Assembly (NCBI GenBank): GCA_037013685.1
Contig: CM072892.1
Location: 23,007,501 to 23,071,500, forward strand
DNA from: Acridotheres tristis
Taxonomy: Eukaryota > Chordata > Aves > Passeriformes > Sturnidae
DNA: 64,000 nt
Direction of reading: 5' to 3'
The notes under the pieces are model-generated. The model saw only the letters and a list, made by a program, of their open reading frames with translations, was not told the origin of the DNA and did no database searches. Made by a program: the position numbers and the translations under genes. Of the stretch, positions 36,605 to 63,810 are shown one piece after another; within the stretch, counting starts at the first letter, position 1, and every line of letters starts with the position of its first letter.

Positions 36605-39600
36605 GGAGAATGGCAAATAGAAAGAAGTCATTGGAGATGAAGTGCACACTCCAGATGGGCTGTGGCCTGGCCTCCAGGTCCAGCTCCTGCCCAAAGGACA
36701 GGATGGAGGAAAAAGGTAGAGGAAAGGCCACTATGCACATTTCAAGGACAAAGGAGGAAGCCTCGGTCCTCACCAGGCATACCTGAGAGTGGGACATGGG
36801 CTCGGCTTGCTCACCAGTGACCTCCTGTGGGCAGCGCATATGGCACACAGCCTCCACTTGTCTAAACTAAGCAAAACTAAGGAGTGAATGCACCCATAGG
36901 GTGGGAAGCCAGGTCACCTCCTACAACTGCATACCAGGATTTGGCCTGGCATCACCCCTACACCCACCTCTCCCACTAGTAGTTTCATAATTTCCATTTT
37001 ACTACTTCCCTACCAGCACCCAGAGAGAACAACTTCCCTCAAAGGGAAAATGTTCGTCATTTCTGCAGGAAAGGACCTGTGACAGAACCACCCTGTGTGG
37101 GGCCATGGACACACCTGGCTCAAGCTGTTCAAGCTCAACAGAACAAGCGGTAAGGAGCTTGCCCTCTCCCTCAGTGCAGGGCACTGCAGCTGCACCCATT
37201 GCATGCAATCAAAAACTGTCACAGAACCTGAGATGGAAGTGACACAGCCAGCCCAAGACACAGCTACTGCTGCGTGAGCCAACACTAGATGTCACTTGCT
37301 GCTCAGCCGACACACACCACCAGCTAAGGAGAAGGCACAAAAGGAGGGCTTCTAGAGCTACCAGGCAGGAGGCAACCCAAAAGTACAGGCAGAGTGCAAG
37401 CACTAAGTGGGTATTTCAGAGTCTTTATGGTGTGCTCCTCCCTGCCTGAGCCAGTGCCAGTCCTGTCCTACCTCCCTCTGCATGCCAATTCCCACTCATG
37501 AAATACAAAGAGTCAAACCTGCACTGCCCTCTTTGTTCAGCTTTTGGATTCCTGTGTGGTTCTGTCTCTACTACTCCCAGGGGTTTTCACGATGGCTGCA
37601 TGGCTCTTAGCTCCAGCTTCATCAGCACAGCCCTCTTCAGCATCCTTTCACTGTCAGCCAGCTCAGGCCTCTCCCTAGCCAGCCTACTCTCTCCCCTTCT
37701 TGGGCCAGTTTTCTCCCAGAGACCACAAGACCTCACTCAAGAAGCCAAATCGCCTCCATTTTCTCCTAAACTTCATTCTCATATCATGCCTAGTATGTAC
37801 AGTGTCACTTTGCAGCCTGCTCAGCCAGAGCTCACCTTCTCTCAACACTTCACAGGTATCACTATGCACTCACAGCTCTGTGGGTACATAAGGAGCAGCA
37901 GAGACAGAAAAAGCAGCAGCTCTACAGATGTCCTGCCTGAACTCTCCCAATTTTCAGCTCTGCTGCAGATATGATTATTAGTGCTGTAACACCTATGGCC
38001 CCTGGCCATGACCAAACCACATAAAGTGCCACAGAATCACACAGACACATACAAGCTCTTCATCACAAGGAGGCTCCGTGCTTGTCTTTAATCACAGGTA
38101 GTCATCAATTGCATCCCTTCCCCTGCTCCAAACTCCTCCACAATCTCCTGCATGTCAGAGGCCAGAACATTCTTACAGCGGCTCCCACAGCTGTAGGGCA
38201 TCAGTTACTAGAGACAAACACAGGAGAATGCACACAGCTGTGATGCAGGGAAGACAAACTAGTCCTAAAATCCTGGTCTGAGAAGGTATGGATTTGTCAC
38301 TTCAGGTCAAGTCTGCTATTTTCCTAGAAGTTTGTAGAAATTTACATAGTTTATAGAAATTTTGACTAAGCCGATGTTGAGTGACATGTGCTTGAGGAGC
38401 TGAAACAAAGGCACAACTCAGGACAATTACAGGGCTGACAGAGCCCAAGTCCTCCCTCTCTGTGGTCTGTCAAATGCTTTAGGGGCCAGCCATCTCCCCT
38501 TACACTAGCCAAGGTCAGCTGAGCACTGTCCCACCAGAAGAACCAAGAAAGGCAAGAGAGACTTTTTTCACCCCAGAGAAGGTGAGGGCATAGTTGACAC
38601 AGGCTAGAAAGCATCAGCACCAACCCTGGTATTTCTGTCCTAGTGGGCATTTCCCACCCCCTTATAGACTGGGGGAGACAGAGAGAGGGAGAGCTGGAAG
38701 CACAGCTTAATGGCCATTAATCCTTTTCTTCAGCAATAAATCCACAGCTTCAATGTCACTGTCAACTCCTGCTGCCCAGAGTAATCCTAAGGCAAAATCC
38801 ACAGCTGAATCAGCAGCAGGGAGTTCCTGGGGCAGGTGGGAGAGAGGCTTGGGTAAATCAGAAGCAGAAGTCAGACAAGCTGGGAGGCTTGGTTCATGGC
38901 CAGATCAAACCCAGCAGCTCTCAGCACAGAGAACTTGATGCAAAGGGAACACTTCTCCCTGCACACCCCCAGGGAAGCATGCGAAACACGACAGACAAAT
39001 GTTCACTACACCACCTCAGCATCAAGAAGTAACTAAGGAGCCTTTTGCTGCTGATAAAGGTTTTACCTAACCTGGCTGCTTTTGCATTGTAACAGATAAG
39101 GAAACAGTTGCAGGTCACATTCCCTCACCTAAACTGATGGCTGGTGGCATCCAGTAGTGCAAGTTCCCCCAGCCAGTCCCAAAAATGCTCCCACCAGCAG
39201 GAATCCAGGAGACTTCAGACCCAACTGCCCAGGGCCCCTGGTACCCCAGCGGAGCAGGGGTGTCCATGCACCCCAGCCCACCTGGGTTAAGTGGCTCACT
39301 TCCCAGGCCCAGCTGTGAGGTCAGGCACCCCAGCGGCAAAGGCTCTCATTTAAGAGACGGATATTTATTTGAACCACCGGGACGGTACAGCAGGAGCACA
39401 GAAGTGGTAGTGTCCAGGAGCTGTCTAGGCTAGAAATATCACCGGAGGAGCTCTAGGGGTGAGCAGCAAAGGCAGCAGGATGCCTACTCCATCTGCCAGC
39501 ATCCACATGTCCACAGAAGCTCACCGGGAGAGGGAAAAGCCTCAGACCCACCTTAACTTAGGCCGAAGTGCTGCAGCCAAGCCCGGCTTCGTCCGCCCCT

Positions 39601-39945
39601 CGGGCGGGGGCACTGAGCGCTCGGGTGCGGGCGGTGCCTGACAGACACCCCCAGCCCCAGGCACCCGCGGTGTTCACGCCTCTCCGAAGGCAGCGGAGGT
39701 GGCTCTGTGCGGCTGCCCCGGGTGGGAGCACAGGCGGCCGCTCCCTTCGCCAGGAGACAAAGGCACACACAGCCCCGGGCCAGAGGAGAGGCCGCCGGTG
39801 CCCACGCAACTGCCGAGCGGAGACCGAGGGCAGAACGGGACTGGACGGACGCCCGCCCGGGGATGGTGCCGCAACAGCGGGACAGCCCACGGGTTTGGAA
39901 GGGATGCCGAGGCCCCGACGGCGCCCAGCACGGCTCTGTACTCAC
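36605..39945 (-). other. VRTN: VRTN intron 1 (inferred)
   Basis: About 3.3 kb between a candidate donor in the CpG island (CAG|GTGAGT, GT at 39945-39944) and the acceptor just before the VRTN start codon (AG at 36604-36603). No coding exon or known repeat is recognisable inside. Confidence 0.55.
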
Positions 39946-40330
39946 CTGACTCCGCGGGTCAAGTCACGCCCAGCCCGCACCCTGGGCCGCCCCGCACCTT
40001 TAAGGGCGGCGGCAGGAAGCGGCGCGGAGCCGCAGCCGCCCCGGTGCCAGCCCCGCAGTGACCCTCGGGAGCGGGCGGCCGCGTGCGGCGCCGGGCCGGG
40101 CCGACCCGGGCCGGGCCGCCCCTCCCCTCCCCGCCGGCCCCCGCCCTCCCCTCCCCCGCCAGGAAGCGGACCATCCCCGCGGCCCCGGCCCAGATGAAAG
40201 CGGAGCGGGCCGGGGGTCACTTCCAAAGCTAAAGTGATAATGGCCATTGTGCCGCCGCCGCCGCACTTAAAGGGCCCGCCGCCTCGGGCCGCCCTGTCCC
40301 GCTGCGCCCCGGAGCGCCCAGGCACCCTGC
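39560..40330 (-). promoter_or_regulatory. VRTN: CpG island, VRTN promoter
   Basis: Dense CpG and G+C about 75% or more at 39900-40330, falling sharply on both sides. It holds several GC boxes, a (CCG)n run at about 40250-40264 and a palindromic AATGGCCATT at 40239-40248 that contains a YY1-like core (AATGGCC). On the minus strand a CTTTAAG sequence lies upstream near 40265-40272. It is the only CpG island upstream of VRTN. Confidence 0.65.
39946..40230 (-). other. VRTN: Candidate VRTN 5' UTR exon 1
   Basis: The 3' boundary is fixed by a strong minus-strand donor, GAGTCAG|GTGAGTA. The 5' boundary is a guess within the CpG island. The structure of a non-coding first exon followed by one coding exon agrees with the acceptor found immediately upstream of the start codon. 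Confidence 0.5.
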
Positions 40331-43300
40331 ACCCCAAAGCATCCTTGCAGCCTCATGGTGGTGGAGCCCACTGGGGCCACGGGGTGGGAGCTGGGCGCCC
40401 GCGCGGGGCACCCATCGTTTCCCACTGGGAGCAGGCAGGTCCCAGGTGGGTGTCACTGCAGTCCAAAGGTTGGCACAGCCTGTATGTATGTATGTCTGCT
40501 CCCTTCTCCCGGCTTGCTTCTGATGAGGCCATGGTCCTTCTATCCCGCTAGCTAGGAGATGCCCTTTCCTCTCTCCTTCCCAAATGGTGCCCCTTTCACC
40601 AGCCAGGCCAGGCTGGTGGGACCCCTGGGCTCCTAAGGCAGACATTCTTACTTGTCTGGGGGGGGCACCCAAATGACAGAAACCTTTTCCCTGCCCTCTG
40701 GGAAGCCTCCTGAACAGCCTCACATCTGCCTGCTGTCTTCCCTATTATCTCTGCCCTGCTGCCTCTTCAGCCTAATCTTAGGGCCGAGGTCCCCCTCCTT
40801 AATTCCCGCTCTCACAATGGCTTCATCCTGTTTCTTGGGCATCACGTGGGGCTGTGCAAACAGCCAGCACATCACGCACCTCGCTCCAGCATCTCTCCAG
40901 CATTGCAAAGTTGTCAACACCACCTCCACCCTATGGTCTCTTCACATGTCCAGAACTCTAGAGCTTCCTCCAGAACCTGTCTCATCCCAACCTACACCAC
41001 CCCAAAACAGGAACCCAAGGAGCCCATTTGGTCTTGGGTGTGAAGCCTGGGTGCATTTTAATGACAGGGGTCATACTTTGGCCAAGAGGTAAGAGTTGGA
41101 ATATTCGCTGTGTCAGTGCTTCATGTCCCCTGTGTGTGTGTAGCTCTGGTTGCAGGCAGTCTCTAGTTTCCTCTCCCCAGCCTATCCCTGGGGACCAGCC
41201 TGAAATCTGCCACAATTGCCCCAAAGCCAGTGAGAGGCACAAAGTAACTCCTGATGCCAGAGATAGCAAGGGCTTCTTGCCTCACATGCCTCTGCCCTTG
41301 GGGAACCTCACTGTGGCACTCATTTCTGCTGCAGCATTTGGCAATGAGAGGGCAGGAGGGCTCACAGAGACCCCATGTATAGGATTCCTGTGCAATGCAG
41401 GAAGCCACTAAACAGAAATTTCAAAGGGTAAATGTGTCCAGCTCCCTCTCTTGCTTCCTTCCCTTCCACCGTAGTCCAGGGGCAAGCATTGCCACACGAA
41501 TCAAGGCATACCTTTACTGCCCAGAAGCACATATCCCAGAGCATTTTTTCCCACTTCTCTTGTCTCACATTTGATCCCAGGAATGCAGGGGGAGGCCAGG
41601 CAAGGAGGGCTTGACAGGAGGAAAGGGCTCCCTGGAAGCTGTGGACTGGCTGCTTGAGAGTTCTCCGAGCCTCAATTAGGAGTCAGCACCCCAGGTGACA
41701 CTGAATCCTGGCCTTCAGGACTCAAAGAGGTCTCTCACTGGACACAGAGAAGCTACCGTGAAAGGAAGAGAGACCTAAACCATTCCCCGGTGAGCTTTAT
41801 CCCCTTCAGACAATCTTTCAAACCCAGCTTCACTCTCTCTATCAACCTGTCCAGTTCTAGCTCTTTTCCCCTCTGGCAGGCTGGTGTTCATATCCACAGC
41901 TGCTAAGCTTCCCTTCCCATCCTTTCTCCTTTTAACTTCTTGGGTTGCAAATGCAAAGCAGTGCTCACAGGGCAGTGAGACATTGGTAAATGCCAGAGTC
42001 AGCAGGGTCAGTGATTAACATAGGAGCTGGAAAACACACAAAGAGACAGCTTGGGCAGTTCTGTTATGCAGATGACTGCACACACCCGCTTCCAGCTTAT
42101 AAACAAGTAGTTAGCATTTTTCTGTTCCTTGGAGTTTGGTGGGGGACCAGAGTGCTTCCCACTTTGGTGCAGGATGCTTCAGCATTACAGCCATGGGGAC
42201 CTTTGCCGTTTAGCTATGGTTGCCAGAAGCTTTTCTGTCTGTTGTATTATAATCTGCCTGTTTGCAGACCATCTCTCTCCGTCAGGGCTCAGAGAAAAGG
42301 TGCAGAGATGTCCAGCTGTGGGGGGTCTACAGGCACCATGTTACCAGACGTGCTGTAAGGCAGGTTTTACGGCTCCAAGTTTGGGCACGGAGTCTTTTCC
42401 CAGGTCAAGAGCAACTCTTTGTTCAGCAGATAGAATTCTTGTTAACTTGAACCTCATGAGGAAGGATGTCTCAAGGACTTGGTGCTGAGTTCTTTTACAA
42501 TAAGACAAGGCTTGCTCTGGTTCTGTCACTGGAATGTGACAATCTTGACAGTGTCACACATGGGGACAATATTTAAACACTCAGCTATCCACCCCATCAG
42601 GAAAGTTTCCCAGTTCCACCTAGGGGACATCCAGGAGAGGAGGGAGTCAAAGCAACCTACCTACTGCAGGGCTGTCCATGGGTGGACCAGACGAGACTAT
42701 TCAGATAGGATGGGATATAACTGAAACACCTGAGTAGTCAAATGCCATTTGGAGCAGGTCAGACTCTGGACCAGTTGCCAAAATCACTTCTGAAGCTGGA
42801 AAAGGTTGACCCATACTACTTTATGACCCATTTATAGATTATAAATATGGGCTAAATTGGCACATCCATCCTCTTAGAGCCATTGCTGGTGCCCTGGTTT
42901 CTGTTTTTCCCACCTTTCTTCCTCCAGAGCACTGCAAAATTTGAATCTCTCTGGGAAATCGGGGAGCTGGGACTGTAGAAGGGCTGATGGAAATGAGAGC
43001 ATGGGAGCTTTTAGGAGAATCCTAAGCGTCTACTGTCTTCTCTCCTGTGCCTGGCATTGCTCCACAAGGAAAGAGCAATGAGAAGAGCTTGCAGCCTGAA
43101 CTAGCAACTAGAAATAGGTTGCTGCAGCTACAATATGGCCACGTAGGAAGTTCAAGGGGTTCTGGCGCAATATTGCCCAAGAGAAACCTGGAAAACATGG
43201 AGTCCACCACAATCTTTGTCGTAACTTGTTTACTGTGAATGACAGAAGTCCTGTTTTGGCATTCACATCTGGTATTTTTCACTCCCAGACCTGAAACCAC

Positions 43301-46300
43301 CTTTGAACCCACTGCCTCCTGTCTGTGCTGAAGCCCTTAAAGTGATGCTCAGAGAGAACAATAGTTGGGCTCTGCAGAGAAGTCCTGTGAGCTCTGGTCT
43401 GTGCATGCCCAGACAGTGCTGGACATCAGCAGACAGGTTTGTTCACGTCATACTGAAAGGGAAAGCAACAAACTATAGGAAGTTATCAGCCAGGAGTAGC
43501 AGAACTGGAGTGATTGAATTACAAATAGGAGATGATGTGAGTAAAAAATCTATTTAGTGGTGCTGAAGTGAGAACTGGCAGGCAGGGCTATTCAAGTGCA
43601 TCAACCTCAGCAAGAGAGAGCAGTTAACAGGAGTGACTTCAGCTGAGAAAAAACGGGGCAACACAGACGCCAAATACTTTTGGCCTGACCTTTATGACAA
43701 CTTAAGGGCAAGGCCCAGTCAGGAGTTTCATCTCCCAGGGGAAGTGGGGAACTTGCCTACCCATTAGATTCCACCTAAGACAAGAGACTGGGGGCCTCTA
43801 AGTCTCTCCTACACCCTATTGTCGTCTTCCTTGGAAGTGAATCAGAACTCAGGGTCGTTCTCCATTGTCCAGCATCCATCAGCGCCGCCTCCTTTCGTCC
43901 TGCAGAGAACACCAAGGCATCTCATCGCTGTTCTCCTCTCTCCAACTTAAAATAACTCTTTGTGAGACCAGGGGGCATCAGTGCTGTCTCCTGAGAGCCA
44001 CTCCCTGTCAGTCTCCCAATGGTTACTGCTTCCCTGTTCATCTGGGTCATGTTCAGCACTGACCAGTCTAATGCACCAGGATACACAGGACAGCCAGGTC
44101 TGCCTGCCCCCTGCCCTGGGGTACCAGAGCCTTGACAGTAGGTCCCATCTCTAATTCACCTCTGCTCATCTCAGGGCTCTTTTCCCTTCTGGCTTCTGTC
44201 TGACTGGGCTCCCTTTTTCTTCCCATTCTGTGAGATGGGAGAGAAAGTTTGAACTTGGTGTTGGCACTGTGCTCTTGCCCCACGAGGCCTCTGTGAGGCT
44301 CCCAGGTGCACAGGAGGAAGTTAAATGTGAAAGAGCAAGTGAAGTACCACAGCACTGAGCAAGGACTAGGAGTTCTGGCTGCATCCTGTGGTCCTGGCCA
44401 TAGGTGGGAGAGTGGGGGAGAGCTGGGAACTGAAGGAGATTCAAAGTCAAGATCAAAGCATTTCCCTCTGAAGCCCTAACACTCTCCTTCCCTCCTACTT
44501 GCACATAAAAGCACTCTGCCCTCAGCGGGCTCTCCTCTGGGGAGGGTGGGTGGAGGAGGGGTACCTCCCCCCCCCCCCTTTTTTTTTTTCCTGTGTTACT
44601 AATAGTTCTTCTCATAGGTGAAATGCTGAAAATCCTTGACCTCTCCTCCCCCATTCCTGCTTCTTACCCAGATGCAAAGGGCCCAAAACCTTTTCGATGA
44701 CTATGAGTTCATGGCAGACCTGGCCTGCTTTGGGGGTGTTACCAGCCAATGCCAGCATGGGGGAGATGCAGTAAGCAAAGCCTTTGAAGTGTACAGTAGA
44801 AAGACACTGTTAGAGGCAAAGCACAAGGAAGGAGGACTGAAAAGAAAGCAGGGCAGTTTGGCCCACAGGAGGGGGAAAGGCTAATTAAGACACACAGTGT
44901 GGAGAAGGAAAAGGCAGAATCATTAAGATATCACAGCAGGAGCCCGTGGTGCGGCTCCATGGAGGTTTAAGCCATGCTGAGCTTGGCCTGTGCTGTTTGC
45001 TCCCCCTCTGAGAGGATTCCCATTCCCACCCTCTGCTTTGGGGTGGCACAGGATTGTGAGGGACTCTGTCAGTCAGTTCAGCTTGCTGATCCAGCTGAAA
45101 ATTAGCTGGCTTAGTTCACACCCTAATAGAGACAGAGCTGAAACTCAGGATGGGAGTTTTCCTTACCCCTTCCTTACTAGTGATCTGACAGAGGGCTAAA
45201 GCTTATAGGTGATCTCACACTGAAGAAGCTGCAAGCTCTGGCGAGGACAGGTACCTATGAGAAGACTAGAAATTGGAAACATGGGCAGGAAATGGTGGAT
45301 TCAGTTTTGGAAAGCCCAGGAAGGGGGTAATCTGGCAGTGCTTCATTACGCAACATCACACAAAGCCAGCAGCATTAAGAAAGACCTGGGAAAGAGGAAA
45401 AGCAAGCTACAGATTCAAGGCTGCAGCTTTGTTTCTTTCTGTGATGACAGAAGCTGCTTCTTACTTCAGAGAACACCCAGGACTGCTTACCGCACAAAGG
45501 TAGTGAAAGATGGGTTTGTCAGGTTTCTCCCTGCATCCCAGCTACAGGCTAGCAGGCAGAGAGGGACACAGGGAAATGGAAACATAGAGGGCCAGTGGAG
45601 AAAAGCGTGAGCCAGGGGCTGAGAAGCCAGGGATGCAGAAGGATCTGGCTTCCTTCACTGGTCTAGGGCATGCAAAAATGCATGCAACAGACAGAGGAGG
45701 ATGGGGGATGGGATGTTTCACACCTAGCAAGCAGGAGCAGATGGGGCTGCGGTTAAACACCACAAGGAATTAACTTGCACTGCCTCAAGGAGCACAGGAC
45801 CTAGCAAGCCAGGCCCAGCTCTCGCTTCCTTGTATTCATGGCATACACTTTGGTGAGAGGTTAGCAATGCAGAGGGGGTTTCTCTTGGGGCTGTAGCTAG
45901 TCAGAGAGCTGAGATATGGCCCTTCAGTGCAAACAGACCCATAAAACTCTGCTCAAGTTGTGATTCCCCAGTCCTTTCCCAAGCCCTGCCCCCAGGCACA
46001 CACTGAAATGGCCATGGTGTTTGCTGGGGGAGAAACGTGAGAAGTAGAGCTGGAGTGCTGTAAAAGATGTAAATGTTTCTGTGCTGACAGCAGCTGAGTG
46101 TCTAGGGCACAGCTTCAGAGGGGGGTGGAGAGGCACCGAGAAAGCACTTCTCTTTTGTTCTTGATCTTGGCTGCCTTAAGAGGGTTCCCAGGAAAAATAG
46201 TGAAGCTGATACACCAAAGGGAGCTCACAGCGTGTGCTTTGTCAGGTGGAGGTCGTGGGATGCCAGTGACAGAACAAAGGGAGGGGGGAAGGAAGAAGTA

Positions 46301-47600
46301 GGAGGGCAGGCTTGGGACAGACAGTTGTGGCCATCTCATCTCTGTGTTACATCCTCTGACTCCCCTGGTGCTGGAAAGCCATTTCATCAGTCGAGGAAGG
46401 AAGGGAAGGAATATCTCTTCATCATAAAGGGTACAACAGAGCAAAGGAGTGAGTTCAGTCCTGGTAAGTATTGACAAGGTGACACACACAATTGCCACAG
46501 CTGCAGTACTGCCCCATGAGAGGATGTGACTGCCTAGGAGCAACCATCACCCAGGTCTGATGCAACAGCTGAGAAAAAAACCATGATTCTTTTAACATAA
46601 AAGTTAGTCATCACTGAGGTCAGGTTTTCACAGGGCTGATCTCTGCCCTCTGGAGCTTAACCTTTAGGTATGACTGATAGCATTGTGAATTCCAAAAGAG
46701 CTGAGAGAAGGGAGATGAGGGAAAGGAGAAAGGGGCACTGCTTAGAGACAAGGCCATTTGCTGAGGAAACACACTGATGTGTTTTCTTTCATCCCTGAGA
46801 GCATATACACTGATTTTGTGAAGTGTGAAGTATGAATTATCTGTACTACTGAGCAGGTAGCAGCAGAGCAAAGATGAAGGAGATGAGGATGAAGGAAGAG
46901 GAGGGCTGGGAGGCAGGGAACTGGCAGAAAAACAAAACTACTAGGCATATGGGAAGAGGGACCCACAGGGTACATGCAGAAGCCCAAAGGCTCTGCAGAA
47001 GAAATGGCATCAACAGGATGGTAGGTGAGAGATGCTCAAGTAAGGAAGGCATAACAGCTCATAGGATCTCTCATCTCTAATCATCAGGCTTGTCCAGAAA
47101 TTTACTTGTTCTGAAATATTTAATAACTCAGAGTTTTGGGTTATGAAACCAGATTCCAGCCCAAACCTGAAAAAAAGTTGTTCTTTTCTGTGTTAAAACT
47201 GGGGTCACTGAGAGAAGCCAGAGAGCGTCCATTCACTGACACAGCTCATTGCTGCTTTCTTCCGGTCCGTCCCTCTGCCTGGGGTTTCGCACTGCTCCGT
47301 TCCCCTTCCTGAAGCAGGGTGGGAGCACACACTGCCATTCACCATCACGCTGGGGATCGCTGCCTAATCCCAATGTCCCGGCTTGAGAAATCCCCTGCAA
47401 TGGCCACTGCAAGTTGTGTCCTTTGGAAGCAACCAGAAACTTCACTGCCCACCCCAAAATAAGACGAATGTGCAGAATTAGTACTGGAACTTCTTTCTTG
47501 TCTCCCCTGTAACATGCGGGAAATACCCGCTGCCCACGGCGACTGTCCCTCAACCTCTGGGATCTCCAGAGAGATCAGTTCGTGCCTGTCCAGCTCTTTC
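40330..47600. other. Intergenic between divergent VRTN and ABCD4
   Basis: About 7.3 kb with no exon I recognise. It contains a C12T11 homopolymer junction at 44567-44589 and small purine-rich stretches such as GGAAGGAAGGGAAGG near 46395-46410. No interspersed repeat is evident. Confidence 0.6.
44567..44589. repeat. C12T11 homopolymer junction
   Basis: Twelve C followed directly by eleven T. Lengths may be affected by sequencing error. Confidence 0.85.
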
Positions 47601-47738
47601 TTCAGGAGAGGCGTCAGTGCTCGGGTTCTCCGGCCCTGCGATCTGTGGCTCAGTCCTGGACCCCGCCCGGCACTGCGGTCCGTGTCTGTGAGCAGCGGGC
47701 GGGGAGGAGGTGAGGGACGCGAGCACATCACCGCGCCA

Positions 47739-47850
47739 GGACCGCCGGCCCGGCTCGGCCGTGTGGGGACCGCCGGCCCGGCTCGGCCGTGTGGGGACCG
47801 CCGGCCCGGCTCGGCTCTGAGGGGACCGCCGGCCCGGCTCGGCTCTGAGG
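47739..47850. repeat. 28-bp GC minisatellite, four copies
   Basis: Four tandem copies of a unit beginning GGACCGCCGGCCCGGCTCGG. Copies 1-2 end CCGTGTGG and copies 3-4 end CTCTGAGG. A truncated fifth start (GGACCGCG) follows. The paired variants suggest duplication of a two-unit block or sequential slippage. Confidence 0.92.
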
Positions 47851-47894
47851 GGACCGCGCGGGCGGGGCGGGCGCTGACCACACATTCGCACGGC

Positions 47895-47911
47895 GCCGCC
47901 AGGGGGCGATG
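47895..47911 (+). promoter_or_regulatory. CTCF-like motif 1
   Basis: GCCGCCAGGGGGCGATG fits the CTCF core CCASYAGRKGGC with one mismatch, oriented on the + strand towards ABCD4. Confidence 0.5.
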
Positions 47912-47932
47912 TGCCCGCGGTCAGCGCGGCGT

Positions 47933-47950
47933 GCCGGCAGGGGGCGCTCC
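47933..47950 (+). promoter_or_regulatory. CTCF-like motif 2
   Basis: GCCGGCAGGGGGCGCTCC fits the CTCF core with one mismatch, in the same orientation as motif 1 and 38 bases downstream of it. Confidence 0.55.
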
Positions 47951-48135
47951 CCGGAGTGGCGCGGCAGAGGCGGTGCTGGCGGGCGGATCTCGATGGTGAC
48001 GCCACACGCGGAAGCGAAGGCGGCGGCGGCCGGCCCCGGGCGGGGCTGATGCCGGGCGAGGAAAGGTGATGAATATTCATGTAAAGCGCCCGCGGGGGCG
48101 GGTTTGGCCCAGCCGGTCCGGTTCGGCGGGCGCCG

Positions 48136-62780
<14,645 letters not shown>

Positions 62781-63335
62781 AAAAACATGTCCTTGTCTGG
62801 CCAGCCAGAGAATCTGCACACGTGTGGAAGAGCTCTCAATAGCAGACATGGAGCTGCCACGTCAGCAGCTGTGTCTAACAGTACAAGACCAATTCTGGAT
62901 TTTGCTGATAGACAAAGAGCATGCCTGAACTCATGGTGTGGAGTTCTGCCAAGAGTAGACACAACTATGCCATCCTTCTCCCAGCCTTCTGCCTCCCTGG
63001 CTCATGGGAGGAAGGAGCTGAGCTGCTAGGCCTCCCTGAGAGAAGATGCTGCCTCATGGGTCTCGTAGAAACAGTAGCCAGAGAAACCTCCACTTTGTTT
63101 GGGATAGATTGGTGGGAGGTACAATGCAGCCTCCTTTTCTGCCCTCTGTGCCTCGCTAGGAGCTCTGCAGAACAGATTTATGTACCTTGTGGCTCTGTCA
63201 AGAATTGTTTTCCAGCAGGAGACAAGGGGAGGAGAATGCTAGCACAGAAAAGGGGCATGTCTCTGCTCTCCTTATAATACATGGCTACAAGTGAAAGGAA
63301 CATTTTTGTATTAAAATCTGGGGCCAGTTTTCAAA
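62781..63335 (+). other. ABCD4: ABCD4 3' UTR (inferred extent)
   Basis: From the stop codon to just after an ATTAAA at 63310-63315, which is followed by a T-rich stretch. I saw no canonical AATAAA between the stop and the next gene. Confidence 0.5.
63310..63315 (+). promoter_or_regulatory. ABCD4: Candidate poly(A) signal ATTAAA for ABCD4
   Basis: The common variant hexamer, about 530 bases after the stop, with T-rich sequence (GTTTTCAAACTGTTTTT) about 15-30 bases beyond. Confidence 0.5.
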
Positions 63336-63810
63336 CTGTTTTTATGGAGAAGAGTCAAATATTTGTTAACTGGACTGTTGCGTGTTTTCTTTCTGGGGTT
63401 TGCTTTGGAGGAGATGCTTGCATATTGGCAGTGGTCCTGGACAAGACCATTGCTAAAGAGCAGAGGTAGGAGTAGTATCCCTATCCAGGACTGGACATCC
63501 TGCCTGCTGCTACCTCTGCAGCTACTGCAAGGCATAAGGAACCTCAAGGAGGGTTTTCTGCCCTCTGCTTTCATGGAATGAAACAGCTTGTCTCCCCTTA
63601 CTCTTCTGCCTATGATGAGTCATGTTCTCTGTCTATATGGGTGTATGGAGACAGGTTTTGAAGGTCTCTTGTGTTGTGGAGAAGTCACTCTAAGACTGCA
63701 GTGGACATATGATCTGACAATTTACTGGCCACCACTTGCTTAGTGGCTCTTCTGGGTGTTTCCCTGGTTTTGCAGTGAAGGAGGAGGAGATGGCTGCTGG
63801 CAGAGCCAAG
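63336..63810 (-). other. 3' UTR of the ACSS-like gene and short ABCD4-ACSS gap
   Basis: The stop codons of the convergent genes are about 1.03 kb apart. This stretch should contain the 3' end of the ACSS-like transcript. No canonical AATAAA was found on the minus strand, so the two 3' UTRs may overlap. Confidence 0.4.

Noticed and set aside
36602..36694. 31-codon N-terminal extension of VRTN
   Set aside because: It lies upstream of a clear splice acceptor adjacent to the conserved start, and has no similarity to vertnin.
38030..38060. CACAGAATCACA word resembling the end of a CR1 element
   Set aside because: Only about 12 bases match and the flanks show no CR1 body.
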